Part shown: piece after piece, positions 5,692 through 11,395 of the stretch | Layout of the letters: every line of letters begins with the position of its first letter | Numbering within the stretch: the stretch's first letter is position 1 | From: a virus | Length of the DNA stretch: 37,362 nt | Reading direction: 5' to 3' (one strand) | Virus record (IMG/VR): IMGVR_UViG_3300029922_000173 | Location: 1 to 37,362 of that record | Program-made: the position numbers and the translations under genes | Notes under the pieces: generated by a model | What the model was told of the DNA's origin: nothing | Seen by the model: the letters and a program-made list of their open reading frames with translations, nothing else | Database searches by the model: none

Positions 5692-5774
5692 CCGAACAAT
5701 CGAGAAGAGAACGTTTAATGGTGGAATTAGCCTTAACCGGCATTGTTAAAGGAGGGATATGTTCTTCTTTATAA
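5688..5774 (+). CDS. Small ORF whose C-terminus is a leader repeat
   Basis: This 28-residue frame starts in an ATGA overlap. Its first 17 residues (MTEQSRRERLMVELALT) look like a normal helical protein start. The last 11 are the translation of the repeated leader at 5732-5761 and its overrun. This looks like a longer gene cut short by insertion of a leader-plus-gene cassette. Confidence 0.45.
   Translation: MTEQSRRERLMVELALTGIVKGGICSSL
5732..5761 (+). promoter_or_regulatory. Start-associated leader, type A copy
   Basis: CTTAACCGG is followed by CATTGTTAAAGGAGGGATAT and the start codon at 5759. It is identical to the copy at 5907 apart from two extra bases before that copy's ATG. It lies within the reading frame of the preceding small ORF. 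Confidence 0.85.
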
Positions 5775-5899
5775 GTAAAGCAAAACTAATGATAGCTTTA
5801 AGGTCTTGTTACTATTGGGAAGGTGTTCATCTTGGTAATGGTAAAATAGACTTAGAGGAATATATCAAATCAGTTTTTGAATATCTTAAAAAGTATTAA
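5759..5899 (+). CDS. Hypothetical 46-aa protein
   Basis: The ORF follows a perfect AGGAGGG site in a type A leader. It begins hydrophobic (MFFFISKAKLMIALRS), has a WEGVHLGNGKIDLEEYIK middle and ends in a helix FEYLKKY. No family is recognised. It overlaps the end of the previous small ORF by 16 bases. Confidence 0.55.
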   Translation: MFFFISKAKLMIALRSCYYWEGVHLGNGKIDLEEYIKSVFEYLKKY

Positions 5900-5906
5900 G
5901 GTCTTG

Positions 5907-5938
5907 CTTAACCGGCATTGTTAAAGGAGGGATATATG
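5907..5938 (+). promoter_or_regulatory. Start-associated leader, type A copy
   Basis: CTTAACCGG and CATTGTTAAAGGAGGGATAT are followed by ATG at 5936. Extra AT bases give a GATATATG ending, as in the copy at 6525. Confidence 0.85.
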
Positions 5939-6295
5939 GAAAACAAATTTTCTGCTAAAGCATTAATGTTATGCCCGATATGTAAGAATAATTATTATTC
6001 CGAATTAGAAGTAACTGTGCCAGATAATTTTAGAGACATGAAGGAAATTAATACTGCTAGGGATTACAACGGAGACATTGTTCATTTGGATATATGTTCA
6101 TCAGCAGCCCCTATTAAGAAAGAACCTTGCCATATATGTGGAGTTAATGATGAAATTAATGAACTGGCTAAGGTTTTATGGAAAATAACCGGAATTGGTT
6201 CTTTCTCTGCTTATTGTCACGAATACTGGCTACCAATGGCTAAGAAGATTTATGACATTGGGTATAGATTGCCCAATGCCAATCAGGTTACTTAA
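5936..6295 (+). CDS. Zinc-ribbon-type hypothetical protein
   Basis: ATG 5936 is preferred over the in-frame TTG at 5918 because it follows the leader's ribosome site. The 119-residue protein has a CPICKNNYY motif near residues 13-21 and a second CHICGVND around 67-74. This gives two Cys-x2-Cys knuckles that can bind zinc. The C-terminal half is helical and aromatic (VLWKITGIGSFSAYCHEYWL). Its stop codon lies inside the first bases of the next leader copy. A zinc-binding adaptor or nucleic-acid-binding role is likely but unproven. Confidence 0.65.
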   Translation: MENKFSAKALMLCPICKNNYYSELEVTVPDNFRDMKEINTARDYNGDIVHLDICSSAAPIKKEPCHICGVNDEINELAKVLWKITGIGSFSAYCHEYWLPMAKKIYDIGYRLPNANQVT

Positions 6296-6320
6296 CCGGC
6301 ATTGTTAAAGGAGTGATATG
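6291..6320 (+). promoter_or_regulatory. Start-associated leader, type A copy
   Basis: CTTAACCGG is followed by CATTGTTAAAGGAGTGATAT and ATG at 6318, one base different from the other copies (GAGTG for GAGGG). The TAA within CTTAACC is the stop codon of the preceding gene. Confidence 0.85.
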
Positions 6321-6524
6321 AAGATAGAAATAGAACTAGAACAATCTGATATGTTCCCAAGGGGAATTGTTCTTAAATATCGAGTAAATTATATGGGCAA
6401 GATTACTGCATTTAATGAAATGATGGAGAATGACTGGATGCAAGATAAGAGCATTTTCCGTAGAGTTGTTGAAGGCGCTTCCTATAGATTGCAGAAACTA
6501 TATAACGATGACATTAATAAATAA
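6318..6524 (+). CDS. Hypothetical 68-aa protein
   Basis: This is a small acidic protein with an N-terminal strand MKIEIELEQSD. A GIVLKYRVNYMG strand and a long C-terminal helix (RRVVEGASYRLQKLYND) follow. It is expressed from a type A leader. No family is recognised. The alternation of strands then helix suggests a folded alpha/beta miniprotein. Confidence 0.6.
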   Translation: MKIEIELEQSDMFPRGIVLKYRVNYMGKITAFNEMMENDWMQDKSIFRRVVEGASYRLQKLYNDDINK

Positions 6525-6550
6525 ACGGCTTGTTAAAGGAGGGATATATG
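6525..6550 (+). promoter_or_regulatory. Start-associated leader, type A variant
   Basis: ACGGC-TTGTTAAAGGAGGGATAT-ATG lacks the CA of CATTG but otherwise keeps the core. It starts directly after the stop codon at 6522-6524. Confidence 0.8.
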
Positions 6551-6628
6551 GGAGAGTATTACGATAATATTATGTTTAAGTTATGGATTGAAAACAGGAC
6601 ACCTGAATATATTTACTGGTATGTTTAA
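6548..6628 (+). CDS. Hypothetical 26-aa peptide
   Basis: The frame MGEYYDNIMFKLWIENRTPE ends IYWYV and is preceded by the type A leader's strong ribosome site. It is rich in aromatic residues. Support comes from the leader only. Confidence 0.4.
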   Translation: MGEYYDNIMFKLWIENRTPEYIYWYV

Positions 6629-6671
6629 CGGCATTGTGGAAATTTATTATGAGGCCTAAAGGAGGGATATG
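6627..6671 (+). promoter_or_regulatory. Start-associated leader, degraded and split copy
   Basis: AACGGCATTGT at 6627-6637 and CCTAAAGGAGGGATATG at 6655-6671 are the two halves of a type A leader separated by about 17 unrelated bases. This fits an insertion or rearrangement within a leader copy. Confidence 0.6.
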
Positions 6672-6746
6672 AATTTTGACTGCCATTACATTCATGCTGA
6701 TTGTAAGAAATGTTTCTACTCCCAACTAATGGATACTTCCATATAA
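6669..6746 (+). CDS. Cys/His-rich miniprotein
   Basis: The 25-residue peptide has C-H ... H-x2-C-x2-C (MNFDCHYIHADCKKC then FYSQLMDTSI), enough ligands for one zinc ion. It follows the split leader's AGGAGGG site. No family is recognised. Confidence 0.45.
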   Translation: MNFDCHYIHADCKKCFYSQLMDTSI

Positions 6747-6763
6747 ACAACGTGAAAGAATAG

Positions 6764-7045
6764 GTGGGTGAAGTGCTAAGAATGATCAGATGTAAATACT
6801 CTAAATGCAACAGAAAATTCCACCCAAATTCCAATGGTCAGATATACTGCTGTAAGCCCTGTCTTGGTCGTGATAGAGGACATGAGATGAGTACGTTACG
6901 CACTCCAAAGGGGGATTATAAGAAGAGAGTATGTCTATCATGCGAAAACTATTTCTTATCAGAAAGTAAGTATAATAGGGTGTGTGATAAATGTAAGAAT
7001 AAGATTGAATGGGAATATAATTTGGAGAGCTATGCACACAAATAA
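6764..7045 (+). CDS. Double zinc-ribbon protein
   Basis: The protein is about 93 residues if the GTG at 6764 is the start; GTG 6773 or ATG 6782 are alternatives and the ribosome site does not decide. The first zinc knuckle is CKYSKCNRKFHPNSNGQIYC followed by CKPC. The second, CLSCENYFLSE...RVCDKCKNK, has the spacing of the phage/bacterial CLxCxxxFxSxxxxNRxCxxC ribbon. Such proteins are likely transcription- or DNA-associated. It overlaps the next gene by 14 bases. Confidence 0.7.
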   Translation: MGEVLRMIRCKYSKCNRKFHPNSNGQIYCCKPCLGRDRGHEMSTLRTPKGDYKKRVCLSCENYFLSESKYNRVCDKCKNKIEWEYNLESYAHK

Positions 7046-7589
7046 AATATTGGCGATTTGTCCGTCAATACATCCAATAAAAGCAGATAGAATGTGGAAG
7101 AGTTTTGCAAAGACAACACATGGAAGAGTAGCAACATACAGTGATACGTCTACTGATAAGACAATAACGCAGATATTTAATGAAGCATTCAAAAAATCAA
7201 GTGATAAAGATTTCTACATGATGCTAAACGACGATATTATATTTGAGACTGATAATTGGGATTTAAAACTAGCCAATAAAGGTCGCATATCTTACGGAAA
7301 TGATGGCATACAAGGCAAGAATTTATGCACGTTCCCTATGATAGACGGAGATATAGTAAGAGCGTTAGGGTGGCTACAACTACCATCTCTCAATCGTTAC
7401 TGCGGTGATGTTGTTTGGAGAACCATCGGTAATTCACTAGGGATATTAGATTACCATGACGATGTTAAGATTACCCATCATTGGGAAGGATGTTCTGATC
7501 CTGATATGAATACGATAGATATGGGGAAGTTTGCGGAGTGGTTAGCTGTTAGTCAACGTGACATAAACAAAATAAAGGAGATTTTATGA
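7032..7589 (+). CDS. Glycosyltransferase-like protein (GT-A type)
   Basis: The start at ATG 7032 has a TTGGAGAG site only 2-3 bases upstream, so initiation may be coupled to the preceding gene. The 185-residue protein begins KILAICPSIHPIKADRMWKS. A conserved FYMMLNDDIIFETDNWD (residues 61-77) follows, where the Asp pair at 67-68 matches the metal/nucleotide-sugar-binding DxD-type motif of GT-A enzymes. Later segments (GWLQLP, GDVVWRTIGNSLG, HHWEG) resemble phage and bacterial GT2-like proteins. The donor and acceptor are unknown. It starts a sugar-modification cluster. Confidence 0.65.
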   Translation: MHTNKILAICPSIHPIKADRMWKSFAKTTHGRVATYSDTSTDKTITQIFNEAFKKSSDKDFYMMLNDDIIFETDNWDLKLANKGRISYGNDGIQGKNLCTFPMIDGDIVRALGWLQLPSLNRYCGDVVWRTIGNSLGILDYHDDVKITHHWEGCSDPDMNTIDMGKFAEWLAVSQRDINKIKEIL

Positions 7590-8425
7590 GGTTAAGTATT
7601 TTTGCATCAGCAATCAGAGCGCATCTATGGGGAGATTTACTAAAATCGCTAAGAGGGGGCAAATACGAATACGAAGTTGTATTCGCTGGTCACATAGACC
7701 AATCATTAGTAGCTGATATGTTTAAGGACTATCCTGAGTTTAGGTATATTACTACGGGGGAAATTAAGCCTGCTCAGTGTTATGAGATTGCTCGGAGAGC
7801 TTGTACAGGATTATTAGTATGTTGGGTTGCTGATGATTGTATATTTTCGGAAGGTTTTGTTGATAAGGTGTGTGATTTTTATGACTCCCTATCTACTATT
7901 ATTCCTCCAATAATATCATGTAAAACTAATGAGAATGGTAATAATGAAACTATGAAAAATCATAGGTTTTTTGAACGTAATCAAAATACTCCCATGATGG
8001 CCCCTGTTGGGGTAATGAGTCGTGAATATCTAGATTTCTTAGGAGGTATTGATAGCAGGTATATTTGTGGGCAATATGAGAATGATATTGTTATGAGAGC
8101 GCTATCTTACGCTGGTGATTGTATATATTTATACGAAGAAGTCTGCGTAACCATAGACCACGCCTCTAAGCACAAAAGCAACGACGACTTCAAAGGCGGT
8201 TACAACGAGGATAGAGAAACCCTAGAAGGATCATGGGTAGTAGGCGGTTACCAAGAACATCCAATGCCATTCCTTGTTCATCCAGTTAAGCATAGTCAAC
8301 CGCCGTTTTGGTATAGGCCTATTACCAACTATGAAGTTACCTTGAATCGAAATGATAAGTTTTTTCCGTATCCAGAGAATATATCTTTAACTAAATCAGA
8401 AGAGCCGAGAGGGCAGTGGTCATGA
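7586..8425 (+). CDS. Family-2-like glycosyltransferase
   Basis: The 279-residue protein starts MRLSIFASAIRAHLWGDLLK and has a Rossmann-like strand EVVFAGHID. The DxD-type motif lies in LLVCWVADDCIF (Asp 83-84). A GVMSREYLDFLGGIDSRYI segment and an ENDIVMRAL helix follow, as in GT2 enzymes where the acceptor pocket forms after the DxD. The N-terminus is similar to the glycosyltransferase at 9539 (LSxxxSxIRxxxWxDLxKS), so the two are probably paralogues. It shares ATGA-type overlaps with both neighbours, indicating coupled expression with the dehydratase downstream. Confidence 0.75.
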   Translation: MRLSIFASAIRAHLWGDLLKSLRGGKYEYEVVFAGHIDQSLVADMFKDYPEFRYITTGEIKPAQCYEIARRACTGLLVCWVADDCIFSEGFVDKVCDFYDSLSTIIPPIISCKTNENGNNETMKNHRFFERNQNTPMMAPVGVMSREYLDFLGGIDSRYICGQYENDIVMRALSYAGDCIYLYEEVCVTIDHASKHKSNDDFKGGYNEDRETLEGSWVVGGYQEHPMPFLVHPVKHSQPPFWYRPITNYEVTLNRNDKFFPYPENISLTKSEEPRGQWS

Positions 8426-8595
8426 AGACAAAGTATTGTTCAGAATGTGATCAAGATAAGTCTCTTAAAGAATTTGCATCTCATTCATGGGCAAATGATG
8501 GTAAACAGTCTAAGTGTAAAAAGTGTCGCAATGCTATTAATTTGAAAAGGTATTACGCTCTTAAAGGTAATATGTATGGACAGGAGAGGATATGA
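8422..8595 (+). CDS. Small zinc-ribbon protein of HNH N-terminal type
   Basis: The 57-residue protein has C-x2-C ... C-x2-C: YCSECDQDKSLKEFASHSW, then GKQSKCKKCRNA. This is the zinc-ribbon layout found at the N-terminus of many phage HNH endonucleases and in recombination-endonuclease-VII relatives, but no HNH core follows. It is bounded by ATGA overlaps on both sides, so its translation is locked to the sugar genes. It may be a stand-alone DNA- or RNA-binding ribbon, or the remnant of a homing nuclease. Confidence 0.65.
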   Translation: MKTKYCSECDQDKSLKEFASHSWANDGKQSKCKKCRNAINLKRYYALKGNMYGQERI

Positions 8596-9542
8596 ACGTT
8601 TTAATTACGGGAATTACTGGATCTGGTGGGTCATATCTAGCGGAATATATACTTGAGAATCATCCTGAATGTAATATATTTGGGTTGCATAGGTGGCATT
8701 CAAGTGGTCATTTACATAATATAGAAACGATTAAGGATAAAATAGGGATACTAGAATGTGATCTTTTAGATTTGTCGAGCGTTATAAGAGCATTAAAAAT
8801 AGCTAAACCAGATAAGATATTTCATTTGGCTGCTTTCGCCAATGTACGCAAGTGCTTTGATACTCCCCTAGCGGTGATTAATAATAATATTATGGGGACA
8901 GCCAATCTATTAGAAGGGGTTAGGCTAGAGTGTCCAGAAGTAGTATTGCAGATGTGTAGTACCAGCGAAGTTTATGGAAATCCCCTCACATTCCCTATGC
9001 GAGAAGATCACCCTCTACAACCAGTAAACCCTTATTCAGTTAGTAAATTGGCACAGGAGAGCCTAGCGTATGCTTATCATAAAAGTTGGGGTCTTAAAGT
9101 GGTTACGACAAGAATGTTCGCATATATTAATCCTAGGAGGCATGACCTTTTTGCAACTTCTTTTGCAAGGCAAGTGGTCAAAATCGAGCGTGGATTACAA
9201 GATAGGTTGTATCACGGGAATTTGGACAGTATTCGCACTCTGGTTGACGCTAGGGACGCTATGCGTTCATATTGGATTGCTTCCGAAAAGTGTCCTTACG
9301 GTCAACCTTTTAATATTGGGGGCTCTGATGTTTTATCTGTTGGAGATTTTCTAAATAAACTTATAAAAAAAGCAAAATGTTATATAGAAACTGAGCAAGA
9401 CAAATCATTGCTTCGTCCTGTGGACGTAACTCGCCAAGTCTGCGACACAACCAAATTCGACACCTTAACAGGATTTAAACCAGTGTATTCGCTAGATGAA
9501 TCTATTAATTGGCTTCTTGACGAGTGTAGAAAGGCAAAATGA
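8592..9542 (+). CDS. gmd: GDP-mannose 4,6-dehydratase-like SDR enzyme
   Basis: The 316-residue protein is an extended short-chain dehydrogenase. The nucleotide loop GITGSGGSYLAE has the GxxGxxG spacing (Gly 7, 10, 13). HLAAFANVRKCFDTP and the catalytic STSEVYG (Thr124, Glu126) follow, then YSVSK (Tyr148, Lys152). These, with RRHDLFATSFARQ and the GNLDSIRTLVDARDA stretch, match GDP-mannose 4,6-dehydratases, which make GDP-4-keto-6-deoxymannose. The family normally has RDWGHAKD where this protein has RTLVDARD, so a related NDP-sugar specificity is possible. No partner reductase is in the window. It sits between two glycosyltransferases. Confidence 0.75.
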   Translation: MNVLITGITGSGGSYLAEYILENHPECNIFGLHRWHSSGHLHNIETIKDKIGILECDLLDLSSVIRALKIAKPDKIFHLAAFANVRKCFDTPLAVINNNIMGTANLLEGVRLECPEVVLQMCSTSEVYGNPLTFPMREDHPLQPVNPYSVSKLAQESLAYAYHKSWGLKVVTTRMFAYINPRRHDLFATSFARQVVKIERGLQDRLYHGNLDSIRTLVDARDAMRSYWIASEKCPYGQPFNIGGSDVLSVGDFLNKLIKKAKCYIETEQDKSLLRPVDVTRQVCDTTKFDTLTGFKPVYSLDESINWLLDECRKAK

Positions 9543-10303
9543 AACTATCCGTACTACTATCAGGCATTAGAGTCTCAAAATGGTACGACCTATACAAATC
9601 AATCGCCCATTCATCAACTAATAACGATTGGGAGCTAGTGATTGTTAGCCCCTACGAACTTCCAAATGAACTATTGCTAAAAGATAACATCCAATGGGTT
9701 CAAGACTGGGGAAGCCCTTGTAGATGCCAACAACGAGCTTTGACGATGGCTAAAGGTGACTGGATCGCTTGGACGAGTGATGATGTGACCTATTTGCCTA
9801 ATGCTATTGATCATAGTTTTGAGTTATTAGACCAATCAGATGATAAAATGATAATTGTTAGTAAATATTTAGAAGGCGATAATCCAACTTCAATGGATAC
9901 CAATGATTACTATTATCTTAGATTCCATCAAAGCATGATGTTAAAAGGCGTTCCTAACGATGCTATGCTTCTTAATTGTGGCATGGTTTCTAGAAAGATG
10001 TTATTGGAACTTGGTGGATGGGATGCTTCTAAGTTTGAAGTGCTTCCACTAGCATATACAGATTTTTCTATACGAGCATTGAAATACGGGGCAAAATTTA
10101 TTATTCAAAATGATCCTGTATGTACCTGTACTCACATGCCAGGAATGACTGGTGATCACGGCCCAATTCACACGGCTCAGACCTTCAGGGATATGCCTAT
10201 GTTTCAGATGTTGTATTGTAAGCCTACGGATCGAATGATAATTGATATTAACAATTGGCAAAAATCACCTGAAAGGTGGGTAAGGAGATTCGGTGAAACC
10301 TAA
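9539..10303 (+). CDS. Family-2-like glycosyltransferase
   Basis: This 254-residue protein overlaps the dehydratase by ATGA. It begins MKLSVLLSGIRVSKWYDLYK, parallel to the enzyme at 7586. It contains the DxD-type motif in GDWIAWTSDDVTYLPNAI (Asp 81-82) after a CRCQQRALTMAKG helix, as usual for GT2 enzymes. The C-terminal half has CGMVSRKMLLELGGWD and FSIRALKYGA, the expected acceptor-side helices. The likely pathway is transfer of the sugar made by the dehydratase, either to the virion, DNA or the host envelope. The acceptor cannot be told from the sequence. Confidence 0.75.
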   Translation: MKLSVLLSGIRVSKWYDLYKSIAHSSTNNDWELVIVSPYELPNELLLKDNIQWVQDWGSPCRCQQRALTMAKGDWIAWTSDDVTYLPNAIDHSFELLDQSDDKMIIVSKYLEGDNPTSMDTNDYYYLRFHQSMMLKGVPNDAMLLNCGMVSRKMLLELGGWDASKFEVLPLAYTDFSIRALKYGAKFIIQNDPVCTCTHMPGMTGDHGPIHTAQTFRDMPMFQMLYCKPTDRMIIDINNWQKSPERWVRRFGET

Positions 10304-10493
10304 ATGTGTAATATGCAAAAAATTACATAATCCTAAATCAAAATCAGGAAATTATGGGTGGCATTATACTAAAGAAGGTAACGTAGAAAAGTGTGCTTAT
10401 TCTATCTTGCCAATGCAAATGATGACTAATAACATAATTCGTAAACCATTCGAATATAAATGGAAATCTATTAAATATGGTGAGTTAAAATGA
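10293..10493 (+). CDS. Small Cys/His protein
   Basis: The 66-residue protein starts at GTG 10293 with a TAAGGAG site 6 bases upstream and overlaps the glycosyltransferase by 11 bases. It has CVICKKLHNP (Cys-x2-Cys) and a later WHYTKEGNVEKC, so a single zinc knuckle is possible. The tail YKWKSIKYGELK is basic. The function is unknown. Confidence 0.6.
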   Translation: MKPKCVICKKLHNPKSKSGNYGWHYTKEGNVEKCAYSILPMQMMTNNIIRKPFEYKWKSIKYGELK

Positions 10494-10681
10494 AAGAGAC
10501 TAACGCCCGTCCAGAAACACTACTACCAGCAACGCTGGTATGTACGCATAGACCATCATCTACCAAGAACAACGATGGGCAATACGAAGTTACAATCCCT
10601 CTAATCTACTTAATAGAGGCGATGAAGAAACCGGCGCAGTTTTATAAGTTTAAGTTTAGGGGGTTGCGTTACAATGAATAA
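10490..10681 (+). CDS. Hypothetical 63-aa protein
   Basis: The ORF is in ATGA overlap with the previous gene. It has a Pro/Thr-rich N-terminus (NARPETLLPATLVCTHRPSS), a strand YEVTIPLIYLIEAM and an aromatic basic tail FYKFKFRGLRYNE. No family is recognised. It overlaps the next gene by 8 bases. Confidence 0.55.
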   Translation: MKETNARPETLLPATLVCTHRPSSTKNNDGQYEVTIPLIYLIEAMKKPAQFYKFKFRGLRYNE

Positions 10682-10928
10682 TATATCTGAATCAGAAATG
10701 AAAATATTAAATAAGGTATGTCTTGACATTGATTCAGGTAAGAAGAATGTCGATATTCCTAAAGAAAAACAATACATCCGAGGTAACACCAAAGAAATAA
10801 GATCTCGTTGTCCTAATTGTGGGAAAGTGTTTAATAAAAATAACCCATGGCAGATAACCTATTTTTGTTCTAAGTTGTGCCGTAAGGCGTATAGGGAAGT
10901 GCCTAGTAAATTTGAGGTGGTGAAATGA
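10674..10928 (+). CDS. Zinc-finger protein
   Basis: The 84-residue protein has an acidic helical N-terminal half. It then has CPNCGKVFNKNNPWQITYFC followed by SKLCRKAYRE, a C-x2-C ... C-x3-C zinc ribbon of the MYM/TRASH-like kind. This fits nucleic-acid or protein contact. It is the last clearly folded gene before several doubtful small ORFs. Confidence 0.6.
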   Translation: MNNISESEMKILNKVCLDIDSGKKNVDIPKEKQYIRGNTKEIRSRCPNCGKVFNKNNPWQITYFCSKLCRKAYREVPSKFEVVK

Positions 10929-10987
10929 ACTATTCACAAAATGATTGGAGACGACCACTATCAATGCCACTTAACCATGAACGATAG
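10925..10987 (+). CDS. Possible 20-aa peptide
   Basis: The frame MNYSQNDWRRPLSMPLNHER starts in ATGA overlap with the zinc-finger gene and has a GAGGTGG site upstream. It is short, with no family recognised. Confidence 0.35.
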   Translation: MNYSQNDWRRPLSMPLNHER

Positions 10988-11069
10988 TATGTATATTAGG
11001 GATAAACTACATAAATTAAGATTGAATAGGGATGTTCTTAAAAGTAATGATGGGGGTGAGGATGTCTAA
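10977..11069 (+). CDS. Possible 30-aa ORF
   Basis: The basic frame MNDSMYIRDKLHKLRLNRDV continues to VLKSNDGGEDV. It lacks a clear ribosome site and overlaps neighbours on both sides. It may simply be the leader of the next gene. Confidence 0.25.
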   Translation: MNDSMYIRDKLHKLRLNRDVLKSNDGGEDV

Positions 11070-11226
11070 AAATAAAAAATTAACAAAAAAATGGGTACTA
11101 AAAAACGAACCAGAAAATTTATTTGCTTATGAATTAGCTAAGCTTACAAAAAGGTATATTAGGAAAGGTTATTCTTTAAAAAATATAGTTTCTGATAACT
11201 ATAATATTGGAATAAATTCAATGTGA
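11062..11226 (+). CDS. Hypothetical 54-aa basic protein
   Basis: ATG 11062 follows a GGGGGTGAGG site and is preferred to the in-frame start at 11032. The protein is strongly basic (MSKNKKLTKKWVLKNEPEN...) with a helix LFAYELAKLTKRYIRKG. A C-terminal SLKNIVSDNYNIGINSM follows that could be a small helix-turn-helix half. No family is recognised. Confidence 0.5.
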   Translation: MSKNKKLTKKWVLKNEPENLFAYELAKLTKRYIRKGYSLKNIVSDNYNIGINSM

Positions 11227-11260
11227 ACTAATGGCTTAACTCGCAGGAGGGGGAACTATT

Positions 11261-11395
11261 ATGAAAACAATATTCGAAATTTTAGCTTTTATTTGCGCCG
11301 GAATATCTGTGTTATCTTTCTTTGTCCCAACACCAATATCAATATTTACATTTATTGGTTTCGGGTGGTTATCTTCGTACTTGTTTAGAAAGTAA
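11261..11395 (+). CDS. Small two-segment membrane protein
   Basis: The 44-residue protein has an AGGAGGGGG site 7 bases before its ATG. It is almost entirely hydrophobic: about residues 4-22 (IFEILAFICAGISVLSFFV) and 26-41 (ISIFTFIGFGWLSSYL), ending RK. It is the last gene of the left-arm plus operon. Its 3' end overlaps the convergent ejection-protein gene by 27 bases. Such small hydrophobic phage proteins often act on the host membrane, but the role is unknown. Confidence 0.55.
   Translation: MKTIFEILAFICAGISVLSFFVPTPISIFTFIGFGWLSSYLFRK

Noticed and set aside
8422-8595. HNH homing endonuclease
   Set aside because: Only the zinc ribbon is present. No His-Asn-His core follows in any frame before the next gene.
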